Source: Toxotes chatareus (lineage: Eukaryota; Chordata; Actinopteri; Toxotidae). Taken from it: a stretch of DNA of 64,000 nucleotides. Made by a program: the position numbers and the translations under genes. The stretch spans positions 24,000,001 through 24,064,000 of the forward strand of contig CM028889.1 in NCBI GenBank assembly GCA_016801885.1, read 5' to 3'. Positions 48,898-61,600 of the stretch are shown piece after piece. A model generated the notes under the pieces. It worked only from the letters and a program-made list of their open reading frames with translations. It was not told the DNA's origin and searched no databases. How positions within the stretch are numbered: position 1 is the first letter of the stretch; every line of letters begins with the position of its first letter.

Positions 48898-50977
48898 GTA
48901 AGTTTATAATTAAGTTTAGTCTTTATAATCCTCTCTGTTAAAATTATATTTTTTTTACTTTATCTCACATTAGCTGATTTGGACTACATGCATAAAAAAT
49001 CAGATGCTTTGCACACTGCAGTCACACTCAAAAAAGACGCTGAACAGTAAATAAATTAAGCATGACCCGCACTTTCTAATGATTGGCAATAAAAGCTTTA
49101 TCGTTTTGCCTGTATTGCCTGTTATCTGTGGCCACTAGACAAGTTAATCTGCAACATCCGCTTATCATCCAGTTCCAACACACCACCCCATGCTGTGGAG
49201 GCGCGGAACAAAACACTAACCACTCGCAAATACTTCAGCTTCCAAGTACACTGTTTATACCGCCTCTCAACCAACGACTCAGACATGTCATGTGTACTGG
49301 AACATTCATAAATGTATGACAAAAGCGGTTTGCACATCAATACAAGAGGAACTTTGACCTTTTGTTAACAGACTAACACGTGTATGGTCTTTCTCAGCTG
49401 AGACAGCAAGATAGAGACGCTGTCATCACATAATATATTGATCATTTCAAAGACCACAGAGCATCACTGGGACATATCGGTTGATGTTTCTGCCGCCTGC
49501 CAACATGCCTGGAGGCATAAATGTTTTGAAGTGTTGTAACCTGCCCTTTTACTGCCCTTTAAATAGCCTGTGACACCCCTCCTGAGCTCCTATAACCTTG
49601 TTCATCTGACCTTAAACCTCCAGAGGTGCCATTCCAGTTAGAGCTGGCCTTACATAGAGATGCAATATGACTGAAGTAAAAAATCGAAGTGTAGTGAAGT
49701 TATTGATTCATAACTGATGAAACTGTCACTGAGTCGGAGGCGACGCCAGGCTGTCTTTACTGTTCTGATTTGCTCCAACAGGCAACTTGTTTGTGATGTA
49801 GAGTTTTTTGTGTGTCAGTCCTGACTTGTTATTCCGCAAGCGTCCCATCCAGATGCATTGTGTTGTGTTTATGTGTGTTCGTGTGTGTGTGTGTGTGTGT
49901 TGCTTTGATAGCTGGTTTGTTTTTGGCTGTTGTCACTGTAGCCCAGTCCTTTTAGTTTCCAGCTCCAGTGGCCCCCCTTTCTCTCTCTCCTTTCAATCCC
50001 TCCGTCTCTCCTTTCTCTCTTTTAGAAAAGGATTATGGGAGTTGTGCTTAACTTCTACACATTCTCTCCCAGAACCCTGCAAATCCCTGGCCAGCTGCCC
50101 CTGATCACTCCACTTCAAATTACTTTCTCTCTAGCTCTCTCTCTCTCCCCCAGCCCTCTTTCTCCCTCTCTGTCCAGGGGAATGCGTGGAATAATTGCTT
50201 AAGCATGTGTTGTGGCAGGGGAATGCCTCTCCAATCTAACAGGGAGAGAGAGATGGAGAAGTGGGACCCATGGCTGACCAGGCATTAGAGGAGCAGGTGG
50301 GAGCCGCATCAGTTCTATACGGAGAAACTGAAACATCAACGGTAGTCATGAAATAAGTGACACTGCCACACAGGAGCAGGATTTTATTACCCAGGATGTT
50401 ACAAATGGTGCAGATTAACTCCACATTCTCTGAAGTGCCGTGTAGTAGAAGCAGATCTGCCTGACAGACACAAAGTTTTCCAGTGGGTTTATATTGGTTT
50501 GCTTATTAAAGAACCTCAGACAGAGATACACTGTTTCATCTGCGCTCATAAAAATGTAGATGAGCTTTGAGCACATGTGGAGTGAATTTCCTGCATAAAC
50601 CAACTTCCTTCTCTGATAAAAGCTACACTCAGCTCTTCTTTGCCATGTAAGGACACGCACACATAACGCATGTAAACACACGCACATACACACAATGCAT
50701 GTAGGCACACAGACACAAGTGGTCACGCAGATTCTTTGTCATGCTAAACACAATCTGGCTGCCCTGAGATGATTGGTTGGCCCACTTTAGTGGTTCTGGG
50801 AGGGTATACACATGGGGGGTTTAGTGGATGGAGGGACAAAGGGGGGTTAAAGAGAGAGAAGGAGAAAGACCAGGAGAAAGGGGGGGTTATCAGGGGGTCC
50901 TGAATGAGGAACAAGGAATGTGGGTGTGTAGCAGGCTAAGAAGAATAAGATCTAGAGATCCTGAATGGGTTATGTTC

Positions 50978-51010
<33 letters not shown>

Positions 51011-54000
51011 CTACATCAGAAAGAGGTAGTGTACACTATACAGCTAGTTAATGCATAAATATCTCGTTACCTTTAATTAGTTCCTGTTTGCCAGCTGGTG
51101 CTGCACACACAGTCTGCACAGTGACACCTTCCTATAAGTTGTCAGTCTGCCCCACAGGCACACACCCTGGGGCACAGCTAATGATTCTGTTTGCATAAAG
51201 GACATCTGAGGCCGTCTATAATAACACACAAACACACGGACACACTCAAGGATATGCTCTAACTCATGTGTACAAACTAAAAAAGTTTTCCTTTATGTTG
51301 CTTCTGATAATCAAATCAGGGGTAATGATGCATAAACACTGTTAGATCAGAATGGTGATGAATAATACTCGCGCTCATCCAGCACTCCGCAGTGGAGATT
51401 TTGACAAGCATCATCTGCTGATTTCACTTTGGCTCAGGTTCCACTCATACTGAGCAGCAGAGTTGATTTAGCGATGCTATATGGAGCACACACTCAAACA
51501 CCATACACTCACTATAAATACACAAACTCCACCACAGACTGTGGAATTTCATTCTTCTCTCTTGCTCCGTCTCATGAACATGGCTACAGCACTGTCTGAT
51601 AGCCTGCTGTCATGCACTTTAAATTGGATGTTTATTGTGAAAGCTGTTTTTGACGAGCGTCACCTAAACCCTGATTACGTTTTACACAATACAAGAGAGA
51701 TTATGCGTTGTGTGTTTGTTCATATGTGTGGCTGTCTGGGTCATAGTTTGAGCTGCTGGGATGTTTTTCTGAATATAAACATGGATTGTCCTGCACTCGC
51801 TCCACTGACTTCCAGTCCTGTAGGTTCATTTTTAAAGCCCTGTGAGGGCTGTCTGTGTGTTGCTATAGTGATCAGCCACTCGTATATATTATTATAAGTC
51901 AGTCAATGTGATTTAAGTTGGTGGAAAGTCTTTTTTCCATCAGCATCTCACAAGTCTTGTTATCGGTTCTGATCTGCGATACAGTCAGGTGTTCAGTGAC
52001 ACCATTTTCCACAAGCGATAGACGGGAATATTGTTATTAGCAACAGAGAGGAGTGTGACCCTTTTGGCCCTGGGGAATCGGCGTCATAGCCGGCCCTGGT
52101 GCATTAACCCTATATGTCTCTACCCAACTCCTGCCTCCCCATTAGCTGCTATAGCATTACAGCACTCAGTCACACAGCCCCTCATTAAAGCCGGAGAGGT
52201 TTAACCTCTACCTCTCCATTCCTCAGCCACTTCAATCCTGAGCCGCTCTACAAATATTTTCCAGAATTTCTCAAATTCTTCATCTGGCTGCAGCGCCGTG
52301 GTCAAAGGCTCTTGATGTGACATCTGGTGCAATTTTGGGAGTGAGTGAACCAGGGGGCATGGGCTCTGTGTGTGCGTGTGTGTGTGTGTATAGAGTGGTG
52401 CTCAGGAAAGGGTGGGAAACGGAAAGGTAGTGTCGGTCGGAGGTAGGTGTGGTTGTGAAATGAAATCCTGTCTATTTTTTTTTTTTTACCTCACAGTCCA
52501 TTTCCATTTCCCCCCTTCCTTCCCTCCTTGCTCCCTCTCAACTTGAGCCGGTGTTCCCTCTTCTTTTGTACTAACATAAAGAAATGGCATGAAATAACAC
52601 TGGTAGTGAAAGACATGATAACAGTCGGTTGGTTTAGTGTGTGTGGTTATGCATAAGTACACTTCAAAATTTAGTAGAATATCCTAAAGGAATCACATTC
52701 AAATACAAAGAATGTTTTGGGGTTTTTTTTAAGTACGCTCAAGGACCTCATCTTTCTAACAGCAGATAAGTAGGTTTTGCCAAGTGCCTAGTAGAAAACT
52801 GTAATCAAACAGCAAGTGGGAAGCCCTCACACACAAACCCAAACACAGGATCCTATCCAAAACTACTGACCTTAATCTAAGGGCAAATATTCGGAGGAAT
52901 TCTGCATGAGTCTGTCTGTGCAGAGGCAGGAGCTGAGAGGAGAAGTGCTCCAGACTAACTGGATAGATATAGAGGCAAAAAGAGGGAAAAGGAGATGGGG
53001 CTAAGAGGGAAAAAAGACTTATTTTTCCATGAAGTCTGCAATGTAAAGCATCATTAATGTGGGTGTTTTTTACAGTCAGCATAGTAGATCACTTTGCACT
53101 AGCAGCCATAAACGTGGATGTCACAATGTCCACTGATTCTATTGAGCAGAAGTATTGAAGATGTTTGCATTCTTAGGTCAAAGGTCAGGCAGAAAATAGA
53201 CTCATATAAGCCAAGTGCTTGCTCTCTCTATATGATATTTCCTGCACTCATGAAGGGCTCGATGCAGACATTTGATAGACACGCACAGAGGAATGTGTAA
53301 CATCAATCTCAAAATTCAGCTCTGACAATAGTGGATATGTATATGATACTTACAGTGTGATTACATCACTGTATGTATGTGTTTGTGAAGCTGTGACTTT
53401 GGGAGTGGCCTGGGGTGGGTTGTGATGTGTGTTTATGTTATGGCTGCAGGACAAGGCGAGGTTGGGGCTCTTTAGAAGGTGACGAGCGTCCTCTGGCAGG
53501 AGAGCATCATTGTATTATGTAATAAGATAAAGATCAGCGGATGTTCATGACAACAGCCGTGGCTACAGGGCTACTAGGTCCTCAAGAATGAATGTAATTT
53601 TAAGTGTACATATATATATATATGATGGAGAGTAGTGGCGGGACTGTGGCCAGACCTATGAGTGTGCATATATGGCATTTTCAGCCTGTCATTGTGACAT
53701 GTGGCTGGTTTCTACTGGTGCAGGAGTTAAATGACAAACCCCTGGGGTTAGTGTGTGCTCAGAGCTGCGATTAAAGGTGTGTGGGTGTGAGCGTGTGCAT
53801 GTGTGTTTCGTGGGGTTTATGAGGGAGAGGGAGCACCCAGAGCTGTCATTAGATGGACTCTGTGGCCTGAAGGGTGAAACAGTCGCATGCAGTGTATGTG
53901 TGGGTAGCATGTGTGAGGCATCTGTGGCTCAATTTGTGTGTGTGTGTGTGTGTGTGTGCCCCATGTGGTTCCCATGGGCAAGCCGAAGGCATCAGTGTGA

Positions 54001-56868
54001 CTGATGTCTCTTTATGCCGGTACAGAAACCAGACACACTCGTCTCTTTTAACACTTTTTTTTTTGTCTCCATCCAGGCAAACAATTAAATTGCACAGTAA
54101 GACAATACACGAACAACAGTTTGTCGTTTATTCTTTGACAACAATAGAGTAGTAAAGCCTCTATCTCTCTTGTCTCTCTCCAAGTTCTCATCTATGATTA
54201 TAACCCTTGCAGGTAAACACCCACAACCTGCTTATTTAGATCATTTTGGATTACTGGGCAGGACCATGCCATAAATTGTTTAAGTCTGTGAGTCTTTGAG
54301 TTTTCAGCTGGTGTTGTAAATGAGTTCTGTGTTCATAAACATCTGATTCTCTATATAACTCTGTTTTTTTTTTTAGGATCTATGCAGTTCTACAAGTTAA
54401 CATAGGACCTGGAGATTAAATAAACCAACAATGATGGCAGTAATGGCTATGGTAATACTAGCTTTTTGATGTAAATGAGAACAGAGGCAGCAGATGATCT
54501 TAAACAGCCGTGCTTCATCGTAGCCAACAGACTGGGAGCTCCAGGCCTCATTACATCTCTCTTGTTACACCACACTGTCCTCGCTCGGGCCTCCTCCCTG
54601 CCGTTACGCAGGCCCCTCTGTCTGTCACTTTCTCTTACTACATTGCTCACCACAGCCCTCAGTATTTACGTGTGTGCGCATCCAGAGATGGGGGGTTGGG
54701 GGGGGTCATGGAGATTTCTCTGTTTCACTGAGAACAATACCCCTTTTGATGCATCTCAGCGCTCTTTGTTTCGTTAACGAGGACCAATAGGCCGGTGGCA
54801 GGCAGAAGGAGGATGAAATGGAGGGAGGGAAAAAGTGAATGAAGTCGAGATGAGAGACTCTTCTCACTGGGCACTCAAGGCCTGCATGATTATCTGTCAG
54901 TGGTTTATGGCTGTGGCTGCTTCTAGCTGTATTGTTGGCTGGATAGTGGGCTGTAGTGCTTATCTGCTCAGCTGTGACCAGTGCTGTGTAGTAATCAGCT
55001 CAGTATCTTTATTGGTGCAGGCCTTATCTGTGCTGAGCTCTATCCTGTTTACATACAGAGAAGAAGCTTGGCTGAAGAGGCTTTCTGCAATACTATAAAA
55101 CGCCATGCCATGCAGAACATTCACACTGTAGCTCCAAGTTAACACCTATTGTCTCAAGATAATCACAGGCTGCAATGTGTGTAGAGAATATTAAAGGGAG
55201 GGGATTGCAAGAAATGGAGGAAAGTAGTGAGTGAAGTTTAGGAGAGCATTATCCAGACAAAGGCGTCGGGTTTCAAAGACTCCACAGCTCTCTTCTTCAC
55301 AGCCAGGCTTTTGTCCCAGGGGGTAATAATGCCATTATGGCAACAACAGAGAAACGCCCAGCCAGCCAGCCACCCAACCAACCAGCCAAATAACCTGATC
55401 TGGCCCCTGGGCACTGCTCAAGTTTCCCTTCACTGGAGCAGCTGTGCGGTCGTCCTCCTCTTTTAACTGACAGTGCGGCCAAGCATTAAGAATGTCTCAT
55501 TGAGTTGTAACTGATCTTTTTAAAACACATTATAAATATCCTCTTGCCTCTTCTACTCGCTAATGTGGACCAGAGTTGATTTCCCGCAAAACAGTGTTGA
55601 ATCCAGCTTCTCTTCAAATGTGCCTAGAAGCCAACAGCAACATGGGGCCGGCAGCATCATTTAGAGGCTGCCCTCGCAGGTGCCTGCTGGTAAAAGTCCC
55701 CTAGAGAGTGTCCCAACAGATGCCTGTGTGTAAAAGGCATTTATTCCTGTGAATAAAATCTCTCTGAGTAAGCACATGCTTCAGCCAGCGGCCCCCCAGT
55801 CGCTGCAGCTTTCACACAGAGGGGGAAAAAGGACAGGGATTCACTCTGTACACCACTCTGCTGACCTCAGCCACTCCTGTGTGTGTGTGTGTCCGTGTTT
55901 GTGTATTTGTGAGCTTTGTACATGTGTGAGACACATCAGCAGCTTGTAGAAACAAAGGACTCATATCTGGAGCCACACATCTGTATCGGTGTACATGTGT
56001 GCATGTTCGTGCGTGTGTTTATAAATGTATGTTTCCTAAACAGCGATTATGCGTATGGATAGCCCGGGTGGTTTTTATGGAGCCGGGTTTGTTTATTTGG
56101 GTTGCAAGAGCATTTTTAAAGCTCTTTGTGGTCAACAACTTAAAAATGTTTGAGAAAGGCTTTGCTGAAGTTGCCAGTGGAACCACAGTAATCCACTTTA
56201 ACACCCACATTGCCACACACATACACACACACACAGCCACACACAAATATATAATCGGCAGCATTAGAGTGACAATTGTGCCCTGCTCTTGAATGCTACA
56301 GTATAATCCTAGAGCTATGTCACATCCCTCACCTTTGACCCTTGGCCCTGTAGCTACTTCCAGGGTCTGTCATGAACCTAAGCTAACCTATGCACTCTAT
56401 TCCCAAATGACTGGAAGGCCACACATACTCATGGCCCTGGCTCTAGTGACCTTAAGATAAAGTTAACTGTGTGGGCTTACAGCTCTGAGTAGTGTTGGAT
56501 ATGTGACAAGTTTCATCACATCCAAGGCATCTGCTTGGCAGGCCATTTTTAAACCCCAAAGTGTGTGTGTGTGTGTGTGTGTTCTCTCTATAAATATTAA
56601 GATATATATTCGAAGACTGGGGCCGAGGATTAAATTACAACGAGCTTATTTGGAGGAGTTACTGTTGGTATAATTAATAATTTATGCCACATGTACAAGA
56701 TCTCCATATAAACCTTATGTCCATACACTTCAGCCACTGAGCCTGCTTCCTGTTCACCTGCCTGGATTTTGGCAGAACGGTGTCCACCAACAAGTGGACC
56801 TGGCACTGAGCCACTCATTCTCTCTGATCCCCTTTTCTTATCAGATGCACACGTACACTCTCACTGTT

Positions 56869-56902
<34 letters not shown>

Positions 56903-58593
56903 CACAAAGGCTAATCTTTTTCACACAAGAACACACATACACTGCAACAGCGCTGTGACTTGTTGCATGAAGAGTTCATTCATCCAAAAGAATGGACTAG
57001 AGGGCCCTGCTAATAAAAGTAACTGAACAAAAACATTGTGTTTTTGTCTCTCTGTCTCTCTCCAAAGACACAGAGTCACACACATATCAAATAACCACAA
57101 CATACTTCTTTTTAGTGATGTAGGCCACATTAGAGTGTCCGTTAGCAACTCATATTATGTTGCAGAGTGTGTGTGGATGTCAAGATCTGAATGATAGAAG
57201 TATGTCAAAAGCTTCCTCAAAGGACTGGGATTGGCCTAATATAGACAAGTGAATGTAATGGATCTGTACGCATTAGCCATGTCTCTCTGTCATAACAACA
57301 CACACAGATACACACACACACTCGGATCAGGTTGTTTCAGAGTTTGTGGTAAGAAGTGTATGTTCCCTGAGAATGCTAATTATTATGTAAATGGATAAAA
57401 AAGCTTGAATACATTTTTATGTTATTTTTAAACAGTTATTTTTATTAGATAAATCGAGTTCAGGGTTAATGCCGGAATGTGTCATAGATTAGATTTTTAC
57501 TGGATTACTAAATTAGATTCACTCTTTGATTAACTGATTATTTAGTCCATAACAGCCCGACTCTTGACTGAGCTGAGCAGCTAATTCCCCCGACAGCCAT
57601 CTGATCTGTCGCAGAGCAGTGAGAGAAATCAGAGAAGACAAAGTTTGACTGATTGACCTGCCAGTCTATGGAGTCAAGCCCCCCTGAGCCTCCACCCTCT
57701 CTAACCTTCCTCTGAATTGTCTTCTGTCTCGCTCCCACTCCTTCTCAGGACGGGTCACATGATGTGTTTGAGAGACAGGAGGAGGAAATCCTCCATTAGA
57801 GCAGACCACAATGCCTCTTCCTCTGCCCAGCTCCGCCTCCCATTCACCCCTCACACTCACTGCTGACACTCTGGCTCGATCACTATAATCACGATATCAT
57901 TCTAATTCTGCCCCTGAAAGCCCATTAAAATGTCAATAGAGCTGTGAGAGTCATGAGAGCGGGAGAAGGGGAAACTTGTCGCTAGAGTCTCAGCAGACAC
58001 GCAGGTGTTGCTCTACAGGGAAATTAGTGCCATGTCAAGGGGAATTAACCTTCTGATGCAGGGCTTTAGCTGGCATAAGAATAGCTATTGTTTCCTGTTC
58101 TGGCGAGTACAGTCTGTCTTAAGATCCGAGAAAATAATAGAACATCGCTGATCCTTATCCTGCAGGACTGAGGAACTTTGAACTGGTTGTTAACAACCAC
58201 TACTGAAATTCACCAAAATGCAAATCCGAGCACGTTCCAGCAGTCTGCTGCGCTGATAAAAGAAACACATTTTTCCTTTTATGTGTGTGGAAAATGCAAA
58301 AATCAGACTTGGTGCTGTTAGTCCCGCTAATCTTAGCCGTTCACTCGCTATACCAAATTTAACTCCAAAGCCAATCAAACGGGCACCGGCTGGATAATCT
58401 CTCTCACACAAACAAATGCATGCACGCACACACACACAAATACATACATTGCAAGTTACATACCTAAACCTAAAGTACACAAACATATTCACACACACAC
58501 GGTGTATAAACACGTGCACATACTTTAGTGAAGTGATTTCTAGAAGGTAGTGGAGCGTGAACATGTGAGTGGATTTACGAATGGAAAATAAGT

Positions 58594-58633
<40 letters not shown>

Positions 58634-61600
58634 GGCCTCGCCATGACCTCTGCACATAAACACTGATTCAACCAGCCAAAGAAATGCCTTTCTCTCTCTC
58701 TATCTGACCTGTTGTAAGTAGTCTTTAGTGGTTTGCAGTGGTTCTCCTCATAGCCTGAAAGAGAGAAGTGCATGACAGAATCTGATAAGACAAATAGAAC
58801 TGTTCCCGAACTCGCCAAGCCACCCACCTCGGATGTGTTTTTTTTTTTTGTCTCCTGCTGCATTTGCTGTACTTTCTGGACCTCTATTTCTCTTTGACTT
58901 TTTTTTTTTTTTTTTTTTTACCATTGAGGGATTTTTAGGCTCCAGATATTCTCAGGCGCCTGTTTGTGCTGTTCAAAAGCAAATCGGTGGCTTGATAGCT
59001 CTTAAGGCTCATTGATTCTAAAAGTACAGAACTCACAACTCCTCCAGCAAGGCAAAAAATAACCTGTGTGTCAGTAGTAGAATTAAAGTAGCACTGTTTG
59101 CTGATGCTTCTTCTCTTCTTTATTGAGGATTTGAGAATACCTGGCATTACTCTATGTTACTGCCCTCATGCCAGAGCTTGTAAAATAGTTGTTTTTTAAT
59201 GCACTGATGCACCACAGGCCTTTGCCAACAGCCCAGCCCACCTCTTTCTTTTTCTCCCCTTTCTGTTTTTATCTCTCCCTCCTCTGACACTCCCCCATCT
59301 TTCTCTTCCTCACTCTCTGGGTCAGCAGGTCCTGTGAAGGTCACACTCTCTTTATCCCATCACCATAAAAGAGGCCATATTTCTTCACACCGCTGTCTGC
59401 AGATGAGGCTCAGATGGGCTGTAGGGTTAGTGCTGGGAGTGGGTTTGATTTTGTGCTGAGAGGTTCATGGACTGTCTGTGGTATGAGGAGAATGCCCACA
59501 TACCAGGCTGTTTTCAGGGAGATGGAATGGGAGGGGGCAGCACAAAACAGCTTGGCATCTCAAGGCTGGACAGTGTGTGGACAGAGAGGCTTTCATAAAT
59601 TCTCAATAGATAGTGTCGAGGTGCTCAGTCACTTGCTCTCACTTTCCCTTTTCAGTCACTCAACTTTTGAGATTCCCATGGTGCTCTCTGATCAGTTTAG
59701 CCTTTAGGCACCGGTTTGCATGTGTGTGTGTTTGTCTGCGTGTATATGTTTCCCATGTCTGTTAAGCCCATGACCTCCTTTCAGTTCTCCTCATTAGCAT
59801 ATGAATCCCCCCACCCACAAGTAGGCCAGAATGGAGGGATGGAGAAGGAGAGTGAAAGAGAGGGAGGAGAAAATGGAAAAGGAGACTCGAGACTGGCGTG
59901 AGAGAAAGCATTTCTGAAAACCTTTTTCTTTTTTTTTTTTTTGCCCAGCTGAGTGTTTACCCAACAGAACTGAGTTTGTGCGCAGACTCAGTGCACGGGA
60001 GTTATCACCTCATGGTATCAAACTGTAGCCAAGTTCCGTGGGGCATTAAGCTAAAACACTCACAAGAGCAGAAAACGGGTATCTGCACCAGATATCCACC
60101 CAATCCACCCATCTGAAGTCCTGCTGACTGTCCTGTCTGGACTCACCCAAAGCTAACCCTGGCTGTTTGGTGGTTCTTAGACACCACCAAAGCCCAGGCC
60201 AGCCCTGTGTGGGCCCACCAGCAGCCTGTCGAGCTCTGGCGCTGAACCCTGTTTGTGCAGGTGTCTGCCTCAGTGACCATCCCATCTGCTGCCCTTTGCC
60301 AACCACTGGAGAAAGAGGCATTAAGGAAGGAAACTGTTCGCTTTGTTTACACAGAAACATCAAAACATCAGAAAAATGCTTAAATCCCTTCACACCATTT
60401 TAATGGCTTTATGCTGGTTTTAAGTATTTTTTTGTTTTTTTCAGACTAGAAGAAGATGAGTGCGCCAGCAAGATTCTCAAGGCTGAGTTCAGTCATGACC
60501 TTGGAGACAACAGTTTACAAAACTGGAGCTTTAGATCAAATCACATGCAGATATTCAAACTTATGATTTTTCTGAGCACTTGAAGGGCCTCTTGTCCTCG
60601 TTGGCTTGAAATTTGAGTTAAGTTCCTTCTTGACGTCAAAATTCTCAACATTTTTTTTCAAGAAGCTTTACGTTTAAGAGACAAACTTAATAATGATTAC
60701 ATGATGCTGTGGGCATAGCCTGGGTGTCTACTCACTGATCTAATAGACACCTGAGACACCACTTACTTCTTTCAAGTGGGAGTAGATGTTTAGGAGCCTG
60801 AGAGCTGTGAGTGCGTGCCTCACAAGCATGCATAAGAAAGTGTGTTTTGAGGTTTTGAAGAATGTTCAAGTACATGCAACTGGTGAGTGTTTCAGGACAG
60901 ACGAGTAACACAACCTCCCTCTGCCATCACTGGTGAGACGACAGCCGTGGTTCTCAGCCGCATTAAGAACATTCATGAGTAGATCTCTCTCTTTGACCCA
61001 AATGTCAAAAATCCCTGTGATGTGAGCTAACCACGTGAACCACATGTGGGAATGTTTTCTGTGCTGTCTGACATTGAATGTATATGTTGGTGTGTCTGTG
61101 TGTGGGTCTTCAGGACGCCTTCGTGTCTTGAGCTCCCTCTATTTATGAGCTACTATGGTCGTACGTACACACGCCAAACATGCTCTCATGCGAAAAATGT
61201 TCCAGAGTTGGGTGGGCTCACTTTTGTTTTTCTTGGTATTCACACATTTTAAAATCCCTCAAGGAAAACTTTGAAAGTCCCAGCCAGAGTTTGTATGGCT
61301 GTGTTTGGATTCTTTTGATTTGGAGGTGCGTATTTAATAGATGCAACTGAACAACTGAATTAATATGAGCAGCTGAATGCCACTGCTCTCCGCTGTTTGT
61401 CCATATGTTGTTGAGCTGTTTTGACAAAGTTCATGTAGATCCCCATCTTCCTTCTGTTAAAGGAACTGTGTGAGAGTTATTTAACTCCTGACAAGAGTTA
61501 GATAACAAGATTGACACCAGTCCCATCTCTGTATGGTAAATACAGAAGCCCGTTAGCTTTGATTTTTCGCTCACTTTAGCTTAGCACAAAGGCTGGAAAC

